A stretch of 16,609 bases of DNA, taken from NCBI GenBank assembly GCA_030830385.1, contig JAURNA010000083.1:1-16609 (forward strand), in the 5' to 3' direction. Positions 7,580 to 15,049 of this stretch are shown here, piece after piece (position 1 is the first letter of the stretch; each line of letters begins with the position of its first letter). Made by a program: the position numbers and the translations under genes. The notes beneath the pieces are model-generated. The model was not told the DNA's origin and did not search any database. It worked only from the letters and a program-made list of their open reading frames with translations. The DNA comes from Crocinitomicaceae bacterium. GTDB lineage: Bacteria; Bacteroidota; Bacteroidia; Flavobacteriales_D; Crocinitomicaceae.

Positions 7580-10500
7580 TTAATGATGGTTATTTTCTTC
7601 GTGTCCGTGTCCTTCGCTATGACCATGATTGTTTCCACCATGACCTCCTCCACCTTTTTGAATGGCAGCAAGGGCATCGTTTTTACCGTTACGAACTTTC
7701 ACCTTGAACCAAACATTTGGCTTCACTCCAACTTCTTCCAATGCCTGGTAAGAACGCTTATCCTCAGCACTCTTGCGCAATCCTGAATCCGTGTCATTCC
7801 AGTCACCGACTGTGATTGCATTTGCCGGACATGCATCCTGGCAAGCAGTTGAATAATCTCCATCCTGTACCGGACGACCTGCTTTCTTGGCATCAAGCTT
7901 ACCCGCCTGAATACGCTGAACGCACATTGAGCACTTCTCCATAACACCACGCGTACGCACTGTTACGTCCGGGTTCAATACCATACGGCCCAAATCATCC
8001 TGAGCAGGGTTCACCTCGGCTTGTTTCTTGTACGACGGATAGTTGAACCAGTTGAATCGACGTACTTTGTACGGACAGTTGTTTGCACAGTAACGTGTAC
8101 CGATACAACGGTTGTATGTCATTTGATTCAATCCCTCGTTGCTATGTGTCGTTGCTGCTACCGGACAAACCGTTTCACACGGTGCGTGGTTACAGTGATG
8201 GCACATCATTGGCATGTGAACCACTTTCGGATTCACCTGTGCCTGCTCTGCTGACTCGTACGAGAATTCATCTCCACGCTGGCCAACCGCTACTTCTACT
8301 TCAGAAGCATAATAACGGTCGATTCGCAGCCAAGCCATTTCACGTCCGCGACGTACCTCGTCTTTACCCACAACGGGAACGTTGTTTTCAGACTGACATG
8401 CGATCAAACAAGAACCACAACCGAAGCAAGAACTCAGGTCAATGGTCATTCCCCATCGGTGGCCAATTTTTTCTACGGGATGCGCATCCCACAAGTCGAA
8501 CTCACTTACAGGAGCCGATACGTGATGACCATCTTTGTCGAGTTTCCCAAGCATGTGCGGCGGGTTGTACGCCTCCGAATCGTTGCTTTGGTATATGTCC
8601 AGCGTCGTTTCACGAACAACCGAGTGACGCGCTGCCACTGTATTGTGAATCTGCGTTGATGCGATCAGGTACGATTCCCCTTTTGCCTTGATAGAAGCGT
8701 TTGCAGCCCAGTAGTTCAATGTACCGTTCTGCCAGTTGGTCATTGGGAATACGTTTGCCCCGATTGGTTTTGGGTTTCCGTTTTCGTCCGTTTCATAGCC
8801 ACCGTACTCCTTCGTTTGGAAGGCTGCTTTACCAATGTTTTCTCCGTTGGCTCCACGTCCGTATCCAAGGGCCACCCCTACGGTTCCGATTGCCTGTCCT
8901 GGTGAAGGATAAACCGGAAGTGTAACACTGTTGTTACCAATTGTTAGCGTTGCGAGATCCAATCCGTATTCCTGATCGAAATACGTCGTGAACGAACCTT
9001 TTTCCATATCGGCAGGGTTCATCGTAATGTAGTTGTCCCACGTTACTTTCGAAATTGGATCGGCCATCTCCTGCAACCAGGGGTTACCGGCATATTGTCC
9101 TGTTCCGATTGCCGCTTTCTGGTAGAATACTACCTCTGTTCCTCCACCTTTCGGGAATTTGAGTCCTGACATTGCAGCATCTCTGAATACAGGCGTTTCT
9201 CCTTTTGGGACCGGAACGGCATCTCCTCCGTTGTGGACCGCCATGTTGAAGTACTCTTCCGGATCGGCAAACTTCGCCATTGCAGCCTCGTCTCCATAGT
9301 ATCGGTACTGCATCCACAGCCCTTTCATGTAATCGTAAGCTACTTTCGAGTCCTTTCCTCCACGACTTGCTTTTCCTGACCAAACCAACATTGACTCCAA
9401 AGCGGATGCCGTGTTGTGAAGTGGACGGATCGTTGGTTGTGCGATTGCATAGTGTCCCGGAGTAATGCAGTAATCTCTCCAATCTTCCAATGCGTGGTGC
9501 TCAGGAACGATTACATCACATTGTGTAGCCGTTTCGTCTGCGTACATCGAAAGCGAAATTTTATGCTTTACAGAAGATAATTTCTTACCAAAATCAGCTC
9601 CGTCAGGAAGTGTATACACTGGATTTACTCCCAGAAAGATAGCTGCTTCCGGGCCTTTACCACTCTTCACGCTACTCACGAACGCATTCATCTCTTCGTC
9701 GTTCGACATAAAGACATTCAGGTGAGCATTCAGATCGATTGTAGACTCGTATGCACCCAGTGCGGAGTTGATTTTGTTTGTCAATATTTGCAGTGATTTG
9801 TTGTTTGATCCACAAACCACCAATGCATCTTTTCCTGCAGCTTTCAATGCCTTAACAGCATCTCCTACAAGCTTGGTATTCTCAGGGCTCAATGAAGCAG
9901 AAGCTCCGCTTGTATTCTTACCGAGGCCTTTCAGAATCGCAGCGAGTACGTTCGCTTCTTCTGAAGGTTTGATCATTCCACGAACGTCTGCATTCGAGCC
10001 GGTAATGGACATGACTGATTCAAACTGGAAGTGCTTCGACATCCATTCTCCGTCCGGATTGCGACGGGAAGCATATTGTCCTGCGAACATTGTGGGCATC
10101 AACCAACTCGACAAGAAGTCAGCTCCCACAGAAACGATCGTTTTCGCCTTCGAGAAATCATAGCTTGGAATGGATCCGCGTTGATCCATATCGTACGGAT
10201 CGGTAATTCCAAAACTTGCTTTGTTTGCAGCACGCATTCCGGCGTAAGAAACAGCATCGTAGCTGATGTGTTTGAGGTAAGATCCCGTCACCATTCCGGT
10301 TTCTGCGTCGCGTGTGCCCCCGCACATTTCCTGCATCTCAGAGATCGCCATGAACATTGGCATACTCAGAACGGTAGGTGTAACCAAAACGGCACTTTTT
10401 GATGTCTTCAGTGCGTTTTTGATCATTGGGTCAACCTTCGAATATTTTGCGTCCTCCCACTCACCGGATTTGTTCTTAATTTGTGGTCCACGAAGACGAG

Positions 10501-10927
10501 CGCTGTCGTACAATCCGAGTACCGATCCAATGATTTGAGCATTTGTCCCACTCACTCCGAAGTCTCGATTCCCCTTGATATAAATAGGTCTTCCTTCACG
10601 CGTTTTTACGAGGATGCTCGCGTACGAAACACCGTCGTAAAAAGTAGAAGCGTACCAGGTGGGCATACCTGGGGTTACGTTTTCCGGCTTATTCACATAC
10701 GGAACTGCTTTCGTAACGGGAGCTTCACACGCAGCTACTGTTGCTGCGGCAACGCTGAAACCTAAAAATTTCAGGAAATCACGACGTGCTGTCGAAGTTT
10801 CGGCAAGATTCTCATCTCCCAAAAATTCTTCAATCGACGTTTGTGTTGGAAACTCTTGATCTCTGGACTCAACGAACTGTGGCGTCTCCACCAATTCATC
10901 AATTCCTTTCCAATATTTCTTTTCCAT
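7580..10927 (-). CDS. actB: alternative complex III subunit ActB (fused molybdopterin-oxidoreductase-like and iron-sulfur protein, Tat-exported)
   Basis: ActB is the 1115-residue electron-transfer subunit of ACIII, a fusion of a molybdoenzyme-like domain (about 75-800) and a four-cluster ferredoxin domain (about 820-1045). In this family the first domain has lost the Mo cofactor. The iron-sulfur part has four Cys groups: C834/837/840/844, C909/912/917/921, C941/947/951 and C999/1002/1029/1033. The third group reads CIGTRYC, with Thr944 where a fourth Cys would be. This leaves 15 ligands, enough for three [4Fe-4S] and one [3Fe-4S] cluster. The N-terminus is an extended Tat signal: 47 residues, then RRDFLKFLGFS (RR at 48-49), and a VAAC lipobox-like end at C67. 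The last 22 residues are Gly/His/Asn-rich. It follows actA by 25 bases. Databases may call it a TAT-variant-translocated molybdopterin oxidoreductase; catalytic molybdenum chemistry is not expected. Confidence 0.96.
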   Translation of the reverse strand: MEKKYWKGIDELVETPQFVESRDQEFPTQTSIEEFLGDENLAETSTARRDFLKFLGFSVAAATVAACEAPVTKAVPYVNKPENVTPGMPTWYASTFYDGVSYASILVKTREGRPIYIKGNRDFGVSGTNAQIIGSVLGLYDSARLRGPQIKNKSGEWEDAKYSKVDPMIKNALKTSKSAVLVTPTVLSMPMFMAISEMQEMCGGTRDAETGMVTGSYLKHISYDAVSYAGMRAANKASFGITDPYDMDQRGSIPSYDFSKAKTIVSVGADFLSSWLMPTMFAGQYASRRNPDGEWMSKHFQFESVMSITGSNADVRGMIKPSEEANVLAAILKGLGKNTSGASASLSPENTKLVGDAVKALKAAGKDALVVCGSNNKSLQILTNKINSALGAYESTIDLNAHLNVFMSNDEEMNAFVSSVKSGKGPEAAIFLGVNPVYTLPDGADFGKKLSSVKHKISLSMYADETATQCDVIVPEHHALEDWRDYCITPGHYAIAQPTIRPLHNTASALESMLVWSGKASRGGKDSKVAYDYMKGLWMQYRYYGDEAAMAKFADPEEYFNMAVHNGGDAVPVPKGETPVFRDAAMSGLKFPKGGGTEVVFYQKAAIGTGQYAGNPWLQEMADPISKVTWDNYITMNPADMEKGSFTTYFDQEYGLDLATLTIGNNSVTLPVYPSPGQAIGTVGVALGYGRGANGENIGKAAFQTKEYGGYETDENGNPKPIGANVFPMTNWQNGTLNYWAANASIKAKGESYLIASTQIHNTVAARHSVVRETTLDIYQSNDSEAYNPPHMLGKLDKDGHHVSAPVSEFDLWDAHPVEKIGHRWGMTIDLSSCFGCGSCLIACQSENNVPVVGKDEVRRGREMAWLRIDRYYASEVEVAVGQRGDEFSYESAEQAQVNPKVVHMPMMCHHCNHAPCETVCPVAATTHSNEGLNQMTYNRCIGTRYCANNCPYKVRRFNWFNYPSYKKQAEVNPAQDDLGRMVLNPDVTVRTRGVMEKCSMCVQRIQAGKLDAKKAGRPVQDGDYSTACQDACPANAITVGDWNDTDSGLRKSAEDKRSYQALEEVGVKPNVWFKVKVRNGKNDALAAIQKGGGGHGGNNHGHSEGHGHEENNHH

Positions 10928-10952
10928 ATCTACTTTCGACTTCTTCTATTTA

Positions 10953-12314
10953 TTAGTAGTGGCACTTGGAGCATTCCCATCCTCCGAGTTCACGCACAGT
11001 CACTTTATTATCCTTAAGGTATTTCTCATACAGGGAACGATCGCCGTTCAGCAATCGACGGTGGATTTCGTCGTAGTACGATGATCCGTTGTAAGATGCT
11101 CCTGTAATCTGAGTTACTTCTGTTTCACCATGACACTCGATACACCAACCCATTGTAAGTGTTGGTCGCGTCAGTTGGATGTTTCCTTCGATTTTGTTCA
11201 ACTCAGCTACTGGCTGAATCATTGCTGTTCCTTCCATTTTCGTCATGTCACCGTGACACTGCTTACAGTCTATTCCTCCTACTGTTACGTGCTGTGAGTG
11301 ATTGAAGTAAACGTGATCCGGAAGAACGTGTACTTTGTTCCAGACGATTGGGCCTGTTTTGCCCGAGTATGTTTGTGCATCCGGATCCCATCCAGCCGCG
11401 TCGTATATTTTTTGGATTTTCGCCACCTGATCGTCTTGACCGTTGATCTGCTTGTGACAGTTCATACATACGTTTACAGTTGGAATACCTGCCGATTTTG
11501 ATTTTTCTACTGAATTGTGACAGTACTTACAATCGATACCGTTTATTCCGGCGTGAACAGAGTGCGGGAACTCAATCGGTTGGCTCGGCTGATATCCTTC
11601 TACTACGCCTACTCGGTACAGTGTCTGGAACAATGCCACGAGCAATGCAAATGCGAGAATCACGGAGCCGATCAGTGTATAACGAAGGTTTCTCCAAGCC
11701 CAGGCGCGGAACTCTTCAAAGTAGCTCAATCCTTCGCTCGTTTCTCCTCCCGTAGCTCGTCTCAACTGACGAACAACATTTCCAAGGGCAAGAATTACGA
11801 TAAGGAAAATCGCACCGAGAATATACCAAAGAGCGTTGGAGCCTTCTTCTTGTGTTGACACGCTCTGGGATCCTCCGTTTTGCGCCCCCCCCGAATCTTC
11901 TACCTGCGAATCTACCCAGGTAAGGATCGCATCAATCTGATCATTCGTAATGTCGCCAAACTTATCCATGCTCGTTGGCTTCTTGGCAGAAACCGACTTT
12001 GCGTAGGGATCAGATGCAGCTGCGACTTCCCAATTCTTTATCCACTGGTAAATCATCCCGGGCGCAGCATTCTCTTCCCATTGAGCTCGAACCCCACTTA
12101 ACTTAGGCCCTGTTCCATCCTTAAACGGGTGGTGACATGTTGCACATTTCGAACTAAACAACGCTCCTCCATCGATCGCCGGCGTCTCTGCTGGTTCTTG
12201 AGCGTTTGCTGAAAATGTTCCGACCCATAGTACCATCACCACTGTACCGAAACACCATTTTCTTAAACTCCTAAACATCTGATTACTAGATATTTTCATG
12301 TAAAAACGGTTCAT
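10953..12314 (-). CDS. actA: alternative complex III subunit ActA, pentaheme cytochrome c with an extra N-terminal monoheme domain
   Basis: ActA is the multiheme subunit of ACIII that collects electrons from ActB and hands them on. The 453-residue protein has six CXXCH sites: CATCH at 57-61, then CKYCH 262-266, CMNCH 283-287, CKQCH 350-354, CIECH 391-395 and CSKCH 448-452. The last five form the usual pentaheme domain. The first lies in a separate cytochrome c fold (about 47-137, M116 a candidate sixth ligand) joined by a Gly/Gln/Ser linker. Membrane helices at about 161-180 and 212-232 enclose an Arg-rich loop, which fits both heme domains being outside. A Sec signal ends SANA-Q near residue 38. 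The start could also be M6 (12299) or M13 (12278). It is the first gene of the operon, with a promoter-like motif just upstream. Confidence 0.94.
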   Translation of the reverse strand: MNRFYMKISSNQMFRSLRKWCFGTVVMVLWVGTFSANAQEPAETPAIDGGALFSSKCATCHHPFKDGTGPKLSGVRAQWEENAAPGMIYQWIKNWEVAAASDPYAKSVSAKKPTSMDKFGDITNDQIDAILTWVDSQVEDSGGAQNGGSQSVSTQEEGSNALWYILGAIFLIVILALGNVVRQLRRATGGETSEGLSYFEEFRAWAWRNLRYTLIGSVILAFALLVALFQTLYRVGVVEGYQPSQPIEFPHSVHAGINGIDCKYCHNSVEKSKSAGIPTVNVCMNCHKQINGQDDQVAKIQKIYDAAGWDPDAQTYSGKTGPIVWNKVHVLPDHVYFNHSQHVTVGGIDCKQCHGDMTKMEGTAMIQPVAELNKIEGNIQLTRPTLTMGWCIECHGETEVTQITGASYNGSSYYDEIHRRLLNGDRSLYEKYLKDNKVTVRELGGWECSKCHY

Positions 12315-12316
12315 CT

Positions 12317-12333
12317 AGTGCACGAAATGCACT
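12317..12333. promoter_or_regulatory. 17-base palindrome next to the actA start (hairpin or operator)
   Basis: AGTGCA-CGAAA-TGCACT is a perfect 6-base inverted repeat with a 5-base spacer. On the actA transcript it would form a hairpin ending two bases before the ATG at 12314, inside the short predicted leader. It could be an operator for a dimeric regulator, a hairpin that limits initiation at the first ATG, or a hint that translation starts at the later ATG at 12299. The sequence is seen directly; the function is inferred. Confidence 0.4.
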
Positions 12334-12345
12334 TTTTGACGGTAG

Positions 12346-12353
12346 CAAATTTA
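12346..12353 (-). promoter_or_regulatory. putative -7 element of the act-cox operon promoter
   Basis: On the minus strand this reads TAAATTTG, a full match to the Bacteroidota -7 consensus TAnnTTTG. It would start transcription near 12340, giving a leader of about 26 bases before the actA ATG at 12314. I found no convincing TTG/TTTG -33 element at the right distance, which suggests help from an activator. The direct repeat at 12371-12388 sits where such a factor could bind. Confidence 0.45.
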
Positions 12354-12370
12354 GCAGAATTGTCTGTCTC

Positions 12371-12388
12371 CATGACACTATCATGACA
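12371..12388. repeat. 11-base-period direct repeat upstream of the actA promoter
   Basis: CATGACA occurs twice, at 12371-12377 and 12382-12388, separated by CTAT. The period is 11 bases, close to one helical turn, so both copies face the same side of the DNA. It lies about 31-49 bases upstream of the predicted actA start point. Paired direct repeats in this position are typical of activator sites, but no regulator is identified. Two 7-base copies could also be chance. Confidence 0.4.
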
Positions 12389-12532
12389 ATTTTAAGGGAC
12401 TGTAGAATTAATTTAAAACGATTCTAAATAACGTTTTTTAACAGTCGGTTGCAGGCCCTTGAAATTCGAGGTACAAGATAACCTCCAGCCCTGTGAGTTA
12501 TGTGTGGCACGATCGTTGCTGAAAGAAATTCA

Positions 12533-12540
12533 TACATTTG
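12533..12540 (+). promoter_or_regulatory. putative -7 element for the SPOR-rnpA operon
   Basis: TACATTTG matches the Bacteroidota -7 consensus TAnnTTTG and lies 22 bases before the ATG of the SPOR-domain gene, so the leader would be about 16 bases, A-rich and without a Shine-Dalgarno site. A TTG at 12516-12518 lies a little too close to be a good -33 element. Only the -7 match supports this promoter. Confidence 0.45.
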
Positions 12541-12562
12541 GTAAAACAAAAATCAACGGATC

Positions 12563-12973
12563 ATGAAATTGTTCATCTTGGCCCTCATCGTTCTCGGAAC
12601 CTCTCTTGCAAATGCACAGGGAGCTGTTACTATTATAAAGGACGATCGGATCAATGGTTTGGTGGGGCTTCAGGGCGATATTAAGCCACCGGCGATCAAT
12701 GTTCAGATCGAAGGGTTCCGCATTCAGCTCTTCTTCGACTCGGAGCGTGGAGAGTTGGACGATGCACGTGCACGATTTTTTGCAAAGTACCCGAAAATTG
12801 ACACGTATACGACTTATAACGCCCCGAACTATTTTCTCCGTGCCGGAGATTTCCGCACCCGATTGGAGGCCGAGAAGATTAAAGCCGAAATAAAAGATCT
12901 CTTTCCGACAAGTTTTATTGTTAAGGAAAACATTAATTTACCGCGTCTCGAAAAAGAAGGCAATGATCGATAG
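12563..12973 (+). CDS. secreted SPOR-domain protein
   Basis: A 136-residue exported protein. The first 19 residues are a Sec signal (MKLFILALIVLGTSLANAQ, cut after ANA). After a short linker, residues about 49-124 form a SPOR domain: GFRIQLFFDSERGELDDARA, then a central Tyr/Phe-rich segment (YNAPNYFLRAGDF) and a closing helix and strand ending near FIVKENINLP. SPOR domains bind peptidoglycan glycan strands lacking stem peptides, mostly at division sites. Here there is no membrane anchor or second domain, so the mature protein is little more than the SPOR fold in the periplasm. A specific partner or function cannot be named. It starts a plus-strand operon, divergent from actA; rnpA follows after 6 bases. 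SPOR genes next to act operons occur in other Flavobacteria as far as I recall. Confidence 0.85.
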   Translation: MKLFILALIVLGTSLANAQGAVTIIKDDRINGLVGLQGDIKPPAINVQIEGFRIQLFFDSERGELDDARARFFAKYPKIDTYTTYNAPNYFLRAGDFRTRLEAEKIKAEIKDLFPTSFIVKENINLPRLEKEGNDR

Positions 12974-12979
12974 ACATTC

Positions 12980-13366
12980 ATGCCCTTAACATTTGGAAAA
13001 GAATACAAACTGTGCAGCAAGCGCATCATTGATGCTGTATTTGATCAGGGAGAGCAGGTAAAAGCTTACCCTTACATTGCGCGTTACCTTATAACAGGGC
13101 TTCCCGAACCCGTTGCGTTTCAGGTGGTCTTTTCCGCACCGAAGCGTACGTTTCGGAAAGCGCATGAGCGAAACCGTATCAAACGCTTAGCCCGCGAAAC
13201 ATTCCGGCTGAACAAATCAGAGCTTGAGATGTATCTGAAAAATCAGAACAAACAACTAGCTTTGTTTTTGGTATACACAGCGCCCAAAGAAGTTTCGTTT
13301 GCAGAAAACCAGAAGGCAATGTCCAAATTGCAAAAAAAAATAATTGACACAATAGACGCGTTATGA
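12980..13366 (+). CDS. rnpA: ribonuclease P protein component
   Basis: RnpA is the small basic protein that binds the RNase P RNA and helps it remove 5' leaders from pre-tRNA in the cytoplasm. At 128 residues it has the usual family length. The signature is clear: KRTFRKAHERNRIKRLARE (about 55-73) with the RNR core R64-N65-R66, preceded by the KRI-x-DAVFDQG start typical of the fold. In many bacteria rnpA follows rpmH near the replication origin; here it follows a SPOR gene and overlaps the S41 peptidase gene by four bases (ATGA), an arrangement indicating coupled translation. The call is secure. Confidence 0.96.
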   Translation: MPLTFGKEYKLCSKRIIDAVFDQGEQVKAYPYIARYLITGLPEPVAFQVVFSAPKRTFRKAHERNRIKRLARETFRLNKSELEMYLKNQNKQLALFLVYTAPKEVSFAENQKAMSKLQKKIIDTIDAL

Positions 13367-15030
13367 AGCAAATTCAACGTTTTACAATTCTTTCAATCGT
13401 GCTGGCATTTACGTTCCTGTATCCGGTCCAGTCGAAGGCGCAATCCAACGGGTTTGAGGTAATCAAAAGTCTCGAGTTGATGGATCAGATTTTTGAACAG
13501 CTGGATAAGTACTACGTGGACGACATTCAGCCGGGCAACATGTCAAAAACAGCCATTGATGCCATGCTAAAGGAGTTGGATCCATATACCGTGTATTATC
13601 ACGAATCCAACATCGAAGACTACAAGCTGCTCACGACCGGACAATACGGTGGAATTGGTTCTTTGATTCAAAAGAATGGCGACTACGTTGTTATTTCTGA
13701 ACCCTATGCCGGAAGTCCGGCAGTAAACAGCGGATTGAAAGCCGGAGACAAAATCATTGCCATTGATGATAAGGATATGAAAGGCAAGAATACCGAGGAA
13801 GTGTCTACTGCTTTGAAAGGACCAAAGGGAACTGAAGTCAACATACACATTGAGCGCGTCAATGGCGACAAAAAAACCATCACGATTGTTCGGGATGAAA
13901 TCAAACTTCCGGATGTGCCTTATTCCGGATTGGTTTCTGAAAAAACCGGATACATCAAATTGAACAGCTTCACCAATGTTGCAGCTCAAAAAGTAATTGA
14001 GTCCTACGACCAGTTGATTTCCGAGGGGATGGAATCGTTGATCCTTGATTTGCGGGATAATGGTGGAGGACTTCTGATGGAAGCCGTGAAAATCGTGAAC
14101 ATGTTTGTAGAACGTGGTGAAGTAATCGTTCGGACCAAGGGAAGGGTTGAAGGAGAAAATCGCGTCTACACTACGGAGGGAAGCCCCAAAAGTCTTGACA
14201 TTCCGGTTGTGGTTTTGATGAACGAAAGATCGGCCTCGGCAAGTGAAATTGTAGCGGGAAGTCTGCAAGACCTCGATCGAGCCGTCGTAGTGGGAACCAC
14301 CTCTTATGGAAAAGGCTTAGTTCAGCGCACATACGATCTGGATTATGGATCTAAAGTAAAAATCACCATCGCGAAATACTACACCCCTTCCGGAAGATGT
14401 GTTCAGCGCTTAGAGTACTACGATCGTGAATCCGGTCAGCGACCTGAAGAAGTGCCTGATTCATTGCTGACGGTTTTCAAAACCCGCAATGGACGCGACG
14501 TAATTGACGGACGTGGAATTGAGCCGGACGTAGAGGTTGAATTGAACTATTTGAGCCGCCTGACCAATACGATTGCCCGTGAGCATATGATTTTCGACTT
14601 CGCCACCAGGTATTATTACGATCACGAGACAATCGCTCCAGCAACCGAATTTTCTTTGAGTGATGCTGATTATGAAGCCTTCAAGTCATATGTTTTGGAG
14701 CAGGATTTCACCTATTCCACTGCCTCCGAAGAAATGCTGAAGAAAATGAAAGAGACCGCTGAGGAAGAAGGTTTTTACGAAGAGGCCTCCGCAGAATACG
14801 AAGCCCTACTTGCCAAGGTCATTCCTTCCAAAGAGCGTGATCTGGAAAAATTCAAATCCGAAATTCGTCAATTGCTCGAAATGGAGATCATTTCCCGCTA
14901 TTATCTACAGAAAGGACGGGCTGAATACAACTTCCGTGATGACCCGTACGTAGAGGAAGCAGTGGAGATTCTAAAAAATGCTGAACGGTACAATACTATT
15001 CTCGGAAATAAGGCGTTCTTACCTAAATAA
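13363..15030 (+). CDS. S41 family C-terminal processing peptidase (CtpA/Prc type)
   Basis: An exported serine peptidase with PDZ domain that trims or degrades periplasmic proteins from their C-termini. The 555-residue protein begins with a Sec signal (about 1-26, ending SKAQ). An N-terminal helical part contains MLKELDPYTVYY, followed by a PDZ domain at about 90-178 (GQYGGIGS start, SPAVNSGLKAGDKI core). The peptidase domain follows, with LILDLRDNGGG (226-236). The Ser/Lys catalytic dyad is S292 in SASASEIVAG and K317 in SYGKGLVQ; the 25-residue gap equals that of E. coli Prc (S452/K477). The C-terminal 170 residues are helical and charged, as in other Bacteroidota members. Its ATG overlaps the rnpA stop. 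Substrates cannot be told from sequence. Confidence 0.95.
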   Translation: MKQIQRFTILSIVLAFTFLYPVQSKAQSNGFEVIKSLELMDQIFEQLDKYYVDDIQPGNMSKTAIDAMLKELDPYTVYYHESNIEDYKLLTTGQYGGIGSLIQKNGDYVVISEPYAGSPAVNSGLKAGDKIIAIDDKDMKGKNTEEVSTALKGPKGTEVNIHIERVNGDKKTITIVRDEIKLPDVPYSGLVSEKTGYIKLNSFTNVAAQKVIESYDQLISEGMESLILDLRDNGGGLLMEAVKIVNMFVERGEVIVRTKGRVEGENRVYTTEGSPKSLDIPVVVLMNERSASASEIVAGSLQDLDRAVVVGTTSYGKGLVQRTYDLDYGSKVKITIAKYYTPSGRCVQRLEYYDRESGQRPEEVPDSLLTVFKTRNGRDVIDGRGIEPDVEVELNYLSRLTNTIAREHMIFDFATRYYYDHETIAPATEFSLSDADYEAFKSYVLEQDFTYSTASEEMLKKMKETAEEEGFYEEASAEYEALLAKVIPSKERDLEKFKSEIRQLLEMEIISRYYLQKGRAEYNFRDDPYVEEAVEILKNAERYNTILGNKAFLPK

Positions 15031-15049
15031 GAACTAGCTTTCCATACTT

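Noticed and set aside
8400..10720. Active molybdopterin enzyme in ActB.
   Set aside because: The fold is molybdoenzyme-like, but gene context and the fused four-cluster domain mark it as ActB, in which the Mo cofactor is absent.
12415..12437. AT-rich inverted repeat AAAACG-N11-CGTTTT between the divergent operons, considered as terminator or operator.
   Set aside because: Only six base pairs with a long loop, mostly A-T, and no gene ends nearby. Too weak to annotate.
12468..12485. GAGGT-N8-ACCTC inverted repeat upstream of the SPOR gene.
   Set aside because: Five base pairs with an 8-base loop are expected by chance in a region of this size.
12500..12544. A 14-codon plus-strand frame starting MCGTIVAE, resembling the start of class II glutamine amidotransferases.
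   Set aside because: It stops after 14 residues, continues in no other frame as an amidotransferase, and overlaps the -7 motif. Most likely chance.
13567..14268. Long open frame (233 codons) antisense to the S41 peptidase gene.
   Set aside because: The plus-strand gene here has intact PDZ and catalytic motifs. The antisense translation resembles no family and is a codon-bias shadow.
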